Assembly (NCBI GenBank): GCA_027943335.1
Contig: BSBK01000523.1
Coordinates: 248,001 to 312,000 of the forward strand
DNA length: 64,000 bases
Reading direction: 5' to 3'
Source: Chamaecyparis obtusa
Taxonomy: Eukaryota; Streptophyta; Pinopsida; Cupressales; Cupressaceae
The number at the start of each line of letters is the position of its first letter. Within the stretch, counting starts at the first letter, position 1. Below the pieces are notes generated by a model. The model saw only the letters and a list, made by a program, of their open reading frames with translations. It was not told the DNA's origin and did no database searches. Position numbers and translations under genes: made by a program. Below are positions 11,782 through 24,468 of the stretch, in pieces.

Positions 11782-11865
11782 CCCCTTATGACCCTTTACG
11801 GCCATTTACGACCTCTAAGAATACATCTTAGAGGTCTTAAAATGTCATAAAGGGTCATAAGAGGC
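11782..11865. repeat. 38-bp-arm hairpin
   Basis: CCCCTTATGACCCTTTACGG at 11,782 onward pairs with its near complement ending GGGTCATAAGAGG at 11,865. The centre is CCTCTAAG-AATACA-TCTTAGAGG. It abuts the right end of the 870-bp inverted repeat but is a separate stem. Confidence 0.85.
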
Positions 11866-11869
11866 TCCT

Positions 11870-11960
11870 AGGAGGGGCCAGATGAGCTTCCACCTTCATG
11901 TGGTTGGCCCTGTTAAGTAGAGAATGTTATTTAAACTATTCTTGAAACAAAGAGAAGCTC
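11870..11960 (+). repeat. dispersed repeat (partner at 32,380)
   Basis: GCCAGATGAGCTTCCACCTT, then CATGTGGTTGGCC and GTTAAGTAGAGAAT, recur at 32,380-32,465 in the same orientation with a few changes. Both copies lie beside host-gene fragments, NOG1 here and CDC48, MYCBP and NOG1 there. Confidence 0.8.
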
Positions 11961-12129
11961 AATTATTTAAGGTCTTAGTCCACAAAAAAATTAAATTAGA
12001 CTTACTATCCAGATTGAGTACCAGTGCAGAGATGATGATTCTATAAACTACGTCTATAAAACCTTCACAAATATCCCTTCTTTGGCCTCCACTCATACCT
12101 CTTCTTAGAATCTAGAACAACGTAATTTT

Positions 12130-12560
12130 TAGTGATGAATATTCACCTTTTGGTGAATTTTGGGCATATACGTTTCATGAAATTAGCGAATCACGCAAGT
12201 ATAGGCTGGCAAATATTCGCCCAATCTTGACACGGTGACTGCTAAATATTAATTGGAATCGCCAATCAAATTTGGTGTTTGACACTGTTGACCATCATAT
12301 TCAGCTATAATTAATGTGGCATGGTTCTTTTAATGGTCTCTTATTCGCCAGTGATATTAATTATGAATTGCATAGAAAATTTGAAATAGCCATATGGTTT
12401 ATATTGTTTTATTGGTCCATGACATATTTTGCCACCCCACTAATTAATTGTTTTATTGGTCCATGACGTATTTCACCAACCCATTAATTAATTATTTTAT
12501 TGACCACCACGTTATATTTATTTTTTCACCAAAAATAGCATTGATTAGGTCGGCACTTAG
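12130..12560. repeat. motif-rich 5' flank of the hAT-like gene
   Basis: The flank carries repeated TTCGCCA / TTCACCA words (for example near 12,210, 12,250, 12,346, 12,521 and 12,568) and a 58-base unit around TTTTATTGGTCCATGACRTA. That unit occurs twice in full and once in part between 12,401 and 12,510. The same words are concentrated at 30,730-31,000. Subterminal motif clusters like this are typical of class II elements and bind the transposase. A possible terminus is AGTGATGAA at 12,136; I could not confirm a target duplication. Confidence 0.5.
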
Positions 12561-12878
12561 CACATTTTCGCCAAAAGCCCAGGAATTTGAAAATAAATAA
12601 AAATTGGAAATTTGGAATTTGGATTCATGGATTGATATAAATTCAAATCAAGTTTAGAAAACTTAAAAGCAGTCTTATCGTGCGTCATTACAAATTTTTG
12701 GAGCCAGATCCTAGAGGGCTAGATTTACAAATAACAATCTTGCAATAGTAAATAGAGGATTCAGCATTTCAGAGAGTCGAAAATCAGAGGAAGCAGGACA
12801 AAGGTAAACAATTATTTGTTCACATTTCACAGTATTTCTATTAATTTTAATTCCTAGAGGCTAGAATCCTAGTGACTA

Positions 12879-15767
12879 GTGAGAGGTCATTGGGTAAAGA
12901 TGTCAAACAAGGGTGACTATCCTGAGATTGAGTATCCTCAAGCTACTACTGCTGAAGGGATTCAGATATCAAGGGAGGTTGACACTCAGACTTCTCACCA
13001 TGCTCAGGGCAGTGAAGAGATTGGAAAGCTAGACAAGGGTAAGACTCCTCGGGGCAATGAAGGGCCTGGGAGGCCATCAAAATGCCCAAAACTTAAAGAT
13101 ACTACCATAAAGGCTTTCTTTGGATTTGGTAATGTTTTTGCTCCATCAACATCTGCAATTGTGAGTACAAAATCCATTCACAGTAGCTCACCAGTACCAG
13201 TACCACAAGCTGGGGTTGTCATTGAGTTAAATGAAAATCAAAATGCATAAAATGAGGATAACAATGGTGGCATGAGAGAAGATGTTATAAGGGAACGTAG
13301 AACCAGTTGGAAGAAAATGCTAGCAATGAAGATAATAATAATGTTGGTAGGAAGAAAAGAAAAAGGGAAGTAAAAATGGGGCAGGAGTGGGAAATGGAAA
13401 GAAATTTTAAGGTTGATTGGGTAGAAAAGTACTGGTTCATTGAACCAGTCCTAAGCAATGATGAACAACCAATAGAATGCAGGTGTAAGATTTGTACCTA
13501 GAAACTTAAAAGAGAGAAGAAGTTGCAGCTAAAGCTTGACACTATAGAAAAGCATATTGGTAAGGTTTATGAAAAACAAACCATAGACAGACAAGAAATA
13601 TTAGTAGTGAGATGGAAATCAAAGGAAGAATGTCTTCATGTTAAGTATGCCATAGAATATGAATAGCATAACAAGAGAATGGCAGTAATTGCTAGTAGTG
13701 AAAATCCAATCAAGCTTGGGTTTAAACATGCTGCCAATGAAGCAAACCTGGCAAAGACCGTTTAGATGAGTGTTGTTTTTTATATTATTTCCTGAGGGCA
13801 TCCTATGAGAGACTTCTCAGAATATGGTAATTTGTTATCTTTTTTGAAAGTTCCTCACTATCCCATGTCACATTGGTCAACAAACGTTGGATGGGAAATG
13901 GCAAACTATCTTTCTGAAGTGGAAAAGCAAAATTTACAGGAGAAAGTAAAACAGTCCAGATTCATTTCATTATCCATAGATGAAGTTACTGTAGTAGATA
14001 ACACTACTTGGGTTTGTATGCATGTGTATATAGTAAAAGAACATGTCCGTCAAGCTCATCTACTCTGCGTTCATAAAATGAGGGGCAATTCAACAATAGA
14101 AAACTTATGTTTTGAAGTGAAGAATGCTTTGAATGAAGTTGTTGGTATGGATGATTTGACAATTGGAAAGAAGTTAGTGTTTGTTGGAGCTGATGGAGCT
14201 GCAGTAATGCAAGGCCAAAGGAATGGTCTTTGTGCAAGATTACAAACTAGTATTGCACCTTACATGCTTGGCATACATTGCATGGCCCATCGAATGAATT
14301 TAGCATATAAAATTGTAAGCAATTTTCCTACAGTGTCAAAAGTTGAAGATCTAGTTCACGACATATACTCTTACTTCTATAGAAGTCCTAAACATTTTGC
14401 AGAATTTAAGATTTTCTCATAGGGAGTTACACCAGGAAACAAGCTTCTCAAGGATGTTGAGACCAGATGGATCTCTTTGCATGGACTAGTAGAAAGAGTT
14501 CTAACAGAATATCAATCCTTGATCGGAGTAATATATGAGCAACACCTCATAGCAGACAAAGCTCCTGATTTGTTACATAAGTTAAGTGATATAGAGACTT
14601 TGTTAACTTTAGCCAGTCTTCTCCCCATGTTGGATTTAATGAACAAGCTTGTTAAGAAAGCCCAAGATACGACTATGTATATCCATGAGTACTCAGATTT
14701 ACATAGAATGACATGCCTTGCCTTGGATAATTTATACTCAGATATGATAACACTTCAAAGCCCAAATTTTTTCAGGTGGCAAATAATTATAGATTTGAAC
14801 CATGCTGAGATTTTTTTACAATTCAATGCAAAAAATGATTTATGTGTGTTTGTGAAAGGATATGAAATACCAATGCCCCAATCTAAGACGGGCAAGGGAG
14901 GCAAACTACTTCCAGTTAAAAGGGCTAATTTTGACATGAAAAATCTGTTAGTGTGAATTTGAAGTCAATTTCCTACCAACTTTCAAGTGAGATTCATGAA
15001 AGATTCCCTAGAGAAGAAATTCTTGAGGCCATGGGTTGTGTGTTTCCTCATTTTTGGAAAAACATCGGAGATAGACAACTTGATGCTCATATGTTTCATA
15101 AAAAAATTGATGAATTGATCAGAGAGTTTTCAAAACATGCAAATTGCAATGGACAACCAATTGATGGAATTATAGATTCAACTAATATTAAAAAAACAAT
15201 GTAGACAATTTGCATCATGTATGAAATTGTAGTTAAAAAACTTGGAGAATCCATTTCAACCTGGTGCAATAACCAGGCTTTGGAAAAGGATAGAGCAGAG
15301 TGAAGTACTGTGTGATTCAATATTAGAATATTTCAAACTTGCTGATTTATGTCAAACAATGATATTGGGGTCGATGGAAGATGAAAGAGTTTTCAGTGCA
15401 TTGGGGTTTTTGAAATCAAAGATCAGAAACAAACTAGACAGAAATTTGGAAACTTGCTTGAGGTTATTTGTAACTTAGTACAATGTTACAGACTTTAATT
15501 ATGATAGGGCATTAGCAATTTGGAATTCCCTGCGTGAAAGACGAGGGCTTTTGAACACTAGTTCAAAACATGGTGGTTCAGAGACAAACGATGGATCTTG
15601 GTCCCAGACTCAGAATGAAGATGAAGAGTTTTTTTATTTTGAATACCCAACTGAGAATGAAGAAGAACCTTTTGCTAGTAGTAGTAGTCAATTCTAGGAG
15701 CTAGATTCCATGTGGGATATAGAAGAGGGCGAGGCAGACTGCTCATTGACACTGAGTGAAGAGTGAA
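12879..15767 (+). pseudogene. hAT-like transposase, broken
   Basis: The reading frames run in order on the plus strand. A basic PGRPSKCPKLK region (12,879-13,250) is followed by a zinc-finger-like piece with VEKYWFIEP and CRCKICT (13,307-13,570). The core (13,805-14,422) has RFISLSIDEVT, FVGADGAAVMQGQRNG and HCMAHRMNLAYKI. A helical region spans 14,477-14,956. The C-terminal dimerisation block (15,242-15,478) has MEDERVFSALGFLKSKIRNK, after which the frame stays readable to about 15,767. This matches hAT-superfamily transposases of the ZNF862/SCAND3-like group. It would cut and paste DNA with short terminal repeats and 8-bp duplications. At least eight stops plus frameshifts disable it, and most of the stops are TAG. 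Confidence 0.85.
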
Positions 15768-15779
15768 CTGTGAAGTGAT

Positions 15780-16190
15780 TTAGAATTAGCATTCTGTTAA
15801 TAGGTATTTATAATATTATACACTATATACTTATTACTGTACTTGTTGGATAAATTGATAATGGAATTGGACTTGATTCTGAATATTTATTAATTTATTG
15901 AAAATTTATTAATTGACTCATATTTAGCTACAAGCCTACGGGTACAAGTAATAAGTATTGTTCATGATTTTTGTAATTTCAATTTTGATTTTTGTAATTT
16001 GTAATTTGAAATTTTGAATTCATGATTTTTGTAATGTAGATTGTAGAAACTAGAATGTCCCTCTTTGTCCACAATACCAGGTGCCAGGGATATATATGAT
16101 TTTTGTAATTGTAGAATGTTCAAGAAATTTGTAATAATGTAATTTGATATAACCTTGCGAAGTCCCACACAAAACCTTTTGTAACCTCTC
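15780..16190. other. AT-rich tract with TTTTTGTAATTT repeats
   Basis: The tract holds degenerate simple sequence around ATTTTTGTAATTTGTAATTT. It probably represents untranslated 3' sequence of the hAT-like element. No gene is seen. Confidence 0.5.
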
Positions 16191-16450
16191 AGCTGTTTAA
16201 TCTTGTAACTGATTAACCTTTCCAAAGTTATGCCTTTCTACCAGATGCTTCATCGCAGCTTCGTAACTGCCAACACTAATGGCCAAAAAACCCTCGCGAA
16301 GCTCTGTAAACCAACTATTCCTGACAAAGTGTTCCGAAGTTAGGCACACCTTTAGTCAGGATTCCTTCGGAAGTTCAGAACCCATTAGCATCCTAACCAC
16401 TTAACTATGGAGAAGTTATGAAACAACCCAGCGTTACTTTGGAACATTGC
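16190..16450. repeat. CTTCGGAAC-type subterminal motif cluster (left)
   Basis: The cluster contains TTCGTAACTGCC, GTTCCGAAGTTAGG, CCTTCGGAAGTTC and a full hairpin unit at 16,409-16,447 (GAGAAGTTATGAAACAACCC, then AGCGTTACTTTGGAAC). These match the units of the satellite at 28.4-29.2 kb and the looser words at 30.1-30.7 kb. The match suggests this cluster and that block were once one stretch, now split by the intervening A/B copies. Confidence 0.6.
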
Positions 16451-18160
16451 AGGTGGTCTGTTAGTAATGCGCACATGCTTAAAGGTTCTTTTAAGTGACT
16501 TGAAATTTTGAAAAAGTAACAATGAAATAGAACTGACCTGAGCCTTTCTACGGTTTAATGGATTTTTAGAGCATATCTCAACCTAGCACTTAGGGTTTTA
16601 ACATTTTGATTGAAATTGAGGCCTTCAGGAGGAAAATTGCAGGAAATTCTCAAAACAATTGTGAAAACTAAAAATACTACCAACATGCTCAATTTATTAT
16701 TTGTCAATTACCTAATTTCCTAATACTAAGCATTTACTTAATTAGAATTGAGATTCTTGACTTGAGCCAATGAGCTCTGTTAGGGATTTTTCTTGCATGA
16801 ATCAAATGTTTGAAAGGTTACTTGAGACTATGCTTCTTGAGACTAATTCAAACAAGAGAAAGACCTAATTGTTGACTCTGAGGATTGGATAGGATACTCC
16901 TTCATTTTTGAGCTCCACATACTTAGGCAGGTATTACCTTCTAATGATTACTGATTTACATAGTATTATATAAGTGGACACTGATTTTCTATTTATCCTT
17001 CTAATGCATCAATCTATAAAACACTCTATTGGTTCCTGGATAGGATTTTACACTCCATGAGATACCAATATGCTTATGATGGATGTTAAGGAATGGTTAG
17101 CTCCAAATATGGGCAATCTATAGACAACTGGACCAACTATAGGGATAAAACTACCCTCTTCACTTCTGGCTCTGCAAAACCAAGGTGGGTGCAACTAATC
17201 TAATAGTATCAACTCTGTCCCTTTACTAAATATTGGATCTTACAATAGATGATAGTGAGAAAGTACTAAGCAAAAACCTATTGTTCATTAACTCTCCATC
17301 ACTGGGTAGAATAACATATAAAGTAAATAAAAGTAAAAGATTGGTAATTATTAAATATTTTTCAGGATTACAAGATTCAAATCATTCCATACAAAGATAA
17401 GATAGGAAGGTCAAGGCCAGTGCCTTATTCATTGGACAATAGAGTCAGAAAATAGAATGAATACAACAGTGTTTGATGAAAGGTGGGTCTTGAATCATAA
17501 ACACAAACTACTTCAAATTTTTCCTACTTTCAGAGATCCTTGAATAGATTCAGTAAACATTCACCCAACTCAAAGTAATTTTAATCCAATCCTAGATCAG
17601 AACTCAAAGTTAAAATACATACATATAAACCTCAGAGAGACTTAAAAATTTATTGAACAAACTCACAGGAGAGACAAAGATCCAAGATTCATATTAAGTT
17701 CACCCTTTAAATGTTGCATACATCAAATCCTGAACAAAGCTTGCAAAATAACAACAACAACCTGTACTTCTTCTCTATTTCTTTGATAAAATGATACAAA
17801 ATTTACAATCCTTGACTGAGTGTTAGGTTTCAAAATTCTATCTTTTTCTCCTAAGCTCTCAATACCTAGAATGATCATGAAAAATCCTTTTTTCTAAGGA
17901 AATGCAACAAGCTACCGATCATTCTAGGGTTACAAAATTTGACCTAAAAGACCTTTACAACAACTTCAAAAGTTTACAATAAATACACTTGGTGAAGCAG
18001 ATGAGATATTTGATCAAGTAGTTGGGATATTTGTAAATGAGCCACCTTTCTTTTTGTCTTCAATGTTGTCCTTGGCTTTCTTTGGCAAATTTGATCTACA
18101 ACATCACGATGTCCATCCTGAAATAAATGTCTCCATATATCTCACCAACTTTTAAAAGAC
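16451..18160. other. 3' flank of coding copy A; no gene recognised
   Basis: The flank is AT-rich and has no coding similarity. Near 17,901 the words AATGCAACAAGCT recur at about the same distance past the end of copy A (about 280 bases) as in copy B (24,159, about 300 bases), so the 3' flank is part of the repeated unit. I did not find a matching LTR pair. Confidence 0.5.
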
Positions 18161-18185
18161 TCAAAAATATCTATCTTTATTTGCT

Positions 18186-21100
18186 CTAAGAGGCGGGTGG
18201 AGTATTGACCTTTTCCACATGAGGTATGTACTGATACCTCCACTTATCAAACACCTCTTCACTTGGGAACTCAAAATTGGCAAACTCAGCCCTTTTCTTT
18301 GATAATTGTTCCCACTCATTTTCAATCTGAGTAACTCTATGCTGAAAATTGTCAAACGTTGATTTAGCATTTATTAACAACTTGACAGTAGTGCTAAATG
18401 AATAAGTGTTACTTAGGAAACCAATCACCCTCTTTGATAAAAGTGCATCCATCTCTTCCCTCCACTGATATGCCTCTTTGAATTTCCCTTTATCTGTGAA
18501 AATAGTAGGCACTAGTTCATAGTTTGAAAGCATCAATTCAACTTTCAACATGCTTAATTTTCTGATAAAATTATCTAGAATGATACCATAATGTACCATT
18601 CTCTTCACAACCTGATGCACTAGCTTAATTAGTGGATCAAGGTCCTCTTGTCCTTTTGATAGCATACAAAATAACTTTACATTAGGAGACCTTTCAATTT
18701 CAAAATTGGGGACATCTCTGTCTTCTCCTTATTCAAGGTTTCAAGTAAAGAAAATAATTTACAGGCATGACTATGGAAAATAGAGGGCTTTAAATCAATA
18801 GCAAACTACATAACTGCATCTGTTATCTTTTCCTCATACTTTTGGTTTGCTGAAGCTATGGCCTTTTTGCTTTCCTCTTTTTCTTTCTCCAACTATACCC
18901 TTATTTCCCTCAGCATATTTGTTTCTTCTATCAGTCTTTGCTTCTCCCAGATAACCCTTGCATCCAAATTTGTCTCTGGGTAGGGGGATGGTGGTAACTC
19001 AATTATTGGGCTTGAAGAAGAAGCCAATGTAGGCTTATCAGAAATCACCAACTGAGGAGACCTATGGTCTAAGGGTCCTGACAATTGTGCAATTAATTTG
19101 TCCTTCTGAATTAGCTCAACCTTGAGCTCATTGTAGGATTTGAGAACCATTTCAAATTTGAGCCTAAGATCTTCCTTCTCTCTAGCATCTTTCTCTACCA
19201 CTTGGGCATTAAATTTGGTAGTTTCTAAAATCAAATTTGAAGCTTCAACTCTAGATGTCTCTCCTACTCTCTAAACTAACAAACTACCTATATATCCTGC
19301 AAAGAGATCCTTTCTCTTTCCTTTATTTTCATCTTTATTTAAAGACCACATCACAAGAGCAGCATGATCTTTAGAGAAAGAAAATCCTCTTGCAACTTGT
19401 TCATCCTGATCTACTATAGCAAGAGTCCTCACTTTGCTCTTTCTAACCTGATAAAAAACAATTGGATCTGCAATGTCCCACTCTGGCAAAATTAGTACCC
19501 TTGTTGTATGAACCATGGCCCTCCCTTCCTCTGAAGTAATTTTCTCAAATTGTTTGATCATTTCTACCTTGGTCTCATTTTCTATTTCTATGATATCCCT
19601 AGCAGGGGACTCTTCTTTCTTCTTTTCACATATCTCCTTAAATTGATTTATTTTCATTCTCCAAAGAAATTGGGAGAATGCCCTAGTTTTAACAAACTTA
19701 TCATCAGCAAGGAAAGAATATGTGGCCTGTTTTAGAATAGGATCCATCTGTTTACCCTCAAACTCTTCTATTGAAAGATCCATGGCCATCTCTTTAGGTG
19801 CCTTAGGCATTCCTTCCTGAAAATCTTCATTAGAAACAAAAAGGTTTCCCTCATTCCTCAACTATACAAGTTTTTTTTCCACCCCATGTTCATCCAATTG
19901 GATAGGCGATTGAGAAGGAGAATAGGCCTCCTCTCCTGGTCTTACTTCTTCTTGTTTCTACCTCTTTGGAGAGGGTCCTTGCACCACTAGATCATCAATG
20001 GGTCTTTTCCCTCTTGAAGTAGAAGGGATATCTTCATTTCTTTTTTTTGGTGGTAGGAGAACAGTGTAACCACTCCTTTGCATTGTGTAAATTCCCCTTG
20101 GGGTCAATTTCATGTATTTAGGTTGGCTCAAAATCTGCCTAGCCTTCTCAGGGTCTGTCTTGCTCATAGTTGCCCTCTTTTCATTAACTACATGCATGAT
20201 GCCTTCAAAATGTTCCATAAGGGCATCCACTTTTCTTGCCCATGGTTCAAACCCCTTCAATCGGTCATAAGCTCTGTCAAAATTTTGAATAAAATCTAGA
20301 GTCTTCTTATAGATGACCCACTTTTCTTTCTTGATCTCCTGAGTTTGAAGATCAAACTCATTCCTAATTACATTCTTAGGAAAATTAAATTGATACTCAA
20401 TAAGAGCACACCTCACCTTATCTCTAAAAACTCTTGAGAGAAAACCCTCAGTATCTACACATCTCACCTTTTCTTTGGACATTCTATAGGGATGCAAGAC
20501 CTTATTCAAATGCACCCATCCTCCTTTTGTAATCACATATTGATGTGCAATAGTTATATCCAGGAAAAAGGTTCCCCTTCCTTTACCAGTGAGAGTGGAC
20601 TCTTGCAAGTCTCCAATCTGTCTTAGAATTTCTGCATATCCCAACTTCAATGGGACATGATAAGGTAAAATATAAGGTGCTACCTTGCAGCCATACACTC
20701 TGAAAATTGTGGAAACTAGATATAAGATAATATCCCCAAAATTGTGGACAATAGTAATATCCTAGCAAAACTTTTTTGGCCTAATTAGCCTCAACAACTC
20801 TCTTGGAATCTTTGGATTATCAAAATGTAAAAGAGTTCTAAGTCTAGAGGTAAAATCTCTGTCAAAAATAATATAGCTTGCATCAATTCTGTCCCATGAC
20901 AGAGCTGTAGTCCACAACTGTACTGGAAGAATTTCTCCATTCCTTTCCTTCATAATATCTATTGTTGTACCAAAATATTTATCACCCTTGTATAGAAACA
21001 TATGCATGAGCATTGAGTATCACCCAAAAGGTCTAGACACCTTCATATATTTTATTCCCATCAGCCCTTCATGGATTAGATCAGCTAAATGAGATGCAAA

Positions 21101-21840
21101 GTCAAAAATAAGGGCTAATTGGGGGTGCAGTGACTATACCATCATGAACATATAAGGTACCGGCATATGAGTTGCCTCATCATGCCCTAGAATCAAAGTC
21201 AAAGATTTACAAACTTCCTATGCCCTTCTACTGAACAAGCCTAATCTAAAAGGCTCTGGTGTGCTTGCACTGATAGCACACATTGATCCAATTTGATCAA
21301 AAAATTGCCTCAAAGGCCCTGTCCTTAGATAATCCTTCTGTGATTCATAGATTTCAATAAAATCTATGAAATCTATCTTCTCTAACCCCACAGATGGGTC
21401 ATTCAATGAAAATACTTCCCTAATCTCATCCTCTATGATGTTGATTAGGTCTCTACCATTTATATCCTTGACACACTTTGTCACAGGACCATAGCATTTA
21501 GCTATCTAAATTAATAACTCAGCATCCATAAACACACCAAGGACAACCAACTTGCCAATATCAAATTTCCATATATTACTTAAGGGGGCACAAGCATTCC
21601 TTTGTGAATAAGCTAACTTGAATAGAATAAGCCCGTTATGCTTGTCACCCACCTTGGCATCTCTCATCCAATTTCCCCTATCATGGAGACCTGCAACTGA
21701 ATCTCTAGGGTTTCTTGGAACTAGTTCCCTCATCCTAGTTGCCCCATTGTCTGAATGTGGAAGTAACTGCATTAAATCCTCAAAAATCCCTCTCTTGATA
21801 TACTCTATTTGACCAAACAAATTCCTCTTGGGTGGCATCT
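18186..21840 (-). pseudogene. unassigned large coiled-coil protein, copy A
   Basis: From the ATG near 21,840 (MPPKRNLFGQIEY) one minus-strand frame stays readable for about 3 kb, interrupted only by about ten stops. It then needs one shift, near 18,665, to reach the final segment ending VEKVNTPPAS. In order it has a globular N-terminal half (KFDIGKLVVLGVFMDAELL; MLMHMFLYKGDKY; RVYGCKVAPYILPYHVP), a Ser/Pro/Lys linker with KRPIDDLV near 19,990, and a second folded block (VLILPEWDIADP). A long charged helical, coiled-coil-like C-terminal part contains NELKVELIQKDKLIAQL and QWREEMDALL. Every block has a counterpart in copy B, 6 kb to the right. I recognise no named family. It may be an accessory protein of a non-autonomous retroelement. 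Confidence 0.7.
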
Positions 21841-21879
21841 TGAAACTAGGGCTTTTACGATAATATATGAGCACTTCAA

Positions 21880-24440
21880 GAAAAACCCTAAAATACTGAC
21901 CAGTAACACAAAACCTTTACAAATCTTCATAGTCATCAAGAAATTCTCAAGAAAGAGAAAATTAGACCTATCGGGCACTTGCAGATACTTTGCTTGAAAT
22001 TACCTCAAGAGAAAAATGAGCTCGCCAGAAATGCTTATGAGAACAGTGAATAGAAACAATGATTCAAATTTGATGTATAGCACTGGCAACTGCCTACAAT
22101 CTGTCCACATGTAACACATTAAATCCACCATTACTGAAAGTTGGCAGCCTCAATTATTCAGCAGGACGTGAAAAATGTCACTGAGAAAAAATTTGAAATT
22201 AGGTCGTTGATCTATTTCTTTTCTGCCACATCGAATGATTGGCAAGTCAACCAACAAAAACCTTGTTTACTTTCCCTAAGTCAGTTCTTGAGCAATGAGA
22301 ACATTTCAAAATTGCCATGTGGGGAAACAAAATAACTTATCTTCACTTTGCCCAGAACAAACAAGTGTCATCTCATCGCTAAAGCGCAAACCAAAACTTG
22401 TCAGAAGGACCAACTCAAGATATAACGACCACCGTAGATGCACTTTGATCAGACGATCACCAGAATTTAATAAAACCTCAGCCCCACTAAACATTTTAAA
22501 AAACCTTCGACAAATCAGGAGATGGCACCTCGAAAAATCCAACAAGTCAAAAAAATCCTGTGTCATCTATGGTGTCAGAAACACCTGGCAATCAAAACTC
22601 ATCATTAGCACCACGGGCCAATCAAAAAGAAACACAACATTAAAAGTTTTGACAACCAAGGACCCACTGAACAGTTCATGTCCTTGGGCAAGATCGACAG
22701 TCATTGCTATACCGCGATGCATAAAAGACTTGCACCTCACTTCAACGGTATAACGATAGCCGTAAGATCTTTCCACACTTTAATCTTCATACTACTCGAG
22801 TCCCATAGTGACACATCATCCAACTAAAAATTGAACCAGAAAACAACATGTTGCAGAAAAATGACAAGTGGAAGACCTGTCATCTTTAATATCAAATTTG
22901 AAAGAACCTGACAACTGCCACCTCAATACTGCTGACAACCAATAAAAATTTTACATGAGAATACGACCTGATAGTGTCAGGACCCACTGCAAAATTTATT
23001 CATCAAAAGGTAATCTGATGGTCATTGCTATATCACGATGCATAAAAGACATGCATCTTGGTCTAATGGTATAATGACAACCATGGATTAGATTCATTCA
23101 TTAAAGGCCAATGCATTACAAAATCAAATGGTCCCACCAGAATAGGTGTCATGTGGTCGCCATTTCACATGTCAGGGATTCTAACAAAGAGCAGTCTTGC
23201 GGTGCAACGACAACCGCACAATTTTAAAAGGCTTTCCTTTATGAAAAATTGATCTAAAACTTAGGCTTTGGCGGATTTAATTAAATAAAAGGGGAAGATA
23301 GTTCGAAAGCCTAACCACTTTGACACATAAAATAATGAACAAAGTGAGTCGAGATATTAGCACATGTTTTATGAAAAGATTAATGACTCAAAAAGGTAAT
23401 GCGGAAACATAACATGACCTAGGATGAGTTAGGGCTTCAGATAAAACTTAGGGTTTATACCTTGAAGAATATTACTATTAGGTCAATAATCTCAGACTAC
23501 TTTGTAACCTTATCATAGAGCTGAAAATTTTTATATGGTGATAACACACTCTGCATATGACCAAAATCAATCTGATGTAGAGTTTAACTAGGAAAGATTA
23601 AGACTATAAGAAACAAATACTAAACTAGTGCCTTATCTGATGGGCAAAAGAAATTTAAATGCAAATCAACCAGACAATTTTAAAAGAAATACAAAAGTAT
23701 GCCTTACATACTATCTGCAAATTCAAGTAGATTGCCTTACAAACTACTCTGTTAACCAAACACTATTATTGTCAACAATCCTTACAGATATGTCTACTCT
23801 TTGAAATGAATTATGAGAAGTTTAATTCTTTCCTTGAAAGAAACTCATAATCAATTTAAACAAGTTGTGTTACAACTGGTATATTTTAAATGCCTGACAT
23901 GTAAAACATACAAGAGTACAACATAAAAGTAAAGAGACAACAACAATATATGGAAAAAGTTGCAGTGTATTTGTATTAAAATCAACTCACTAATTACATT
24001 CAAAATTCAATTACTCAGAAGGTCAGACACATAACTTAGAAGTCTTCTTCAAAGCAATTATGTTCAATTTTTTCCATTATCTTTCAACTCTCTCCCAAAA
24101 ATGAGTCTTCAACTCTATTTATACCTCATTTCAACCATCTTGGAATTCCCTCATAAATGGGAATGCAACAAGCTTCGGATGGTTTAAAACCCTAAACCTA
24201 AAAAGCATAAGAAATAAAGCAATAAAAGACAAAATACAATGAGCCCTCAGGCGGTGGAAAGACAAAATTGTTTTGGCCTATTCTACATCCTGGATCACTG
24301 TTAACTAACACCTTTGTCTATGAGTATTCATGATAGCTTCTGTTATAACAAGATATGGTGACCGCCATTCCGGCTAACTTACACCATTCTTAAATGATAG
24401 CTTATCATCCCTGTATTCTGAGCTCAAGTGTCAGGTGCTC
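21880..24440. other. region between copies A and B (putative flank/LTR, repeats)
   Basis: There is no credible gene here; frames such as 22,295-22,753 are chance. Two units around TCATTGCTATACCGCGATGC and ATAAAAGACTTGCA begin at 22,701 and 23,022, about 321 bases apart. Looser relatives (AACGACAACCG words) occur near 22,423 and 23,193. The part nearest copy B has a TATA box on the minus strand, so it may be the 3' LTR or promoter region of the B unit. The LTR limits are unproven. Confidence 0.5.
24115..24123 (-). promoter_or_regulatory. putative TATA box downstream of copy B
   Basis: The minus strand reads TATAAATAG within GAGGTATAAATAGAGTTGAA, a good plant TATA context. It lies about 350 bases past the end of copy B and about 2.3 kb upstream of copy A, so it could be the LTR promoter of a retroelement that carries these proteins. 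Confidence 0.45.
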
Positions 24441-24468
24441 CAGAGTCCAGATGTCCTCCTTACTCATC

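Noticed and set aside
11542..11850. 102-codon open frame on the plus strand and its 108-codon twin at 10,801-11,127 on the minus strand
   Set aside because: They are the two arms of the same inverted repeat read outward; there is no independent evidence of coding.
12130..12145. A definite hAT terminal repeat and 8-bp duplication pairing 12.13 kb with 31.03 kb
   Set aside because: Only about nine bases match (AGTGRTGAA) and the flanking eight bases do not agree, so it is kept only as a hypothesis.
22295..22753. 152-codon plus-strand frame between copies A and B
   Set aside because: Its basic, Thr/Ser/Lys-rich composition without domain features, across a repeat-bearing flank, is most simply a chance frame.
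22697..23090. tRNA-like sequence (repeated GGTATAACGA words)
   Set aside because: I could not build acceptor and T-arm pairing or find the GGTTCRANNCC box.
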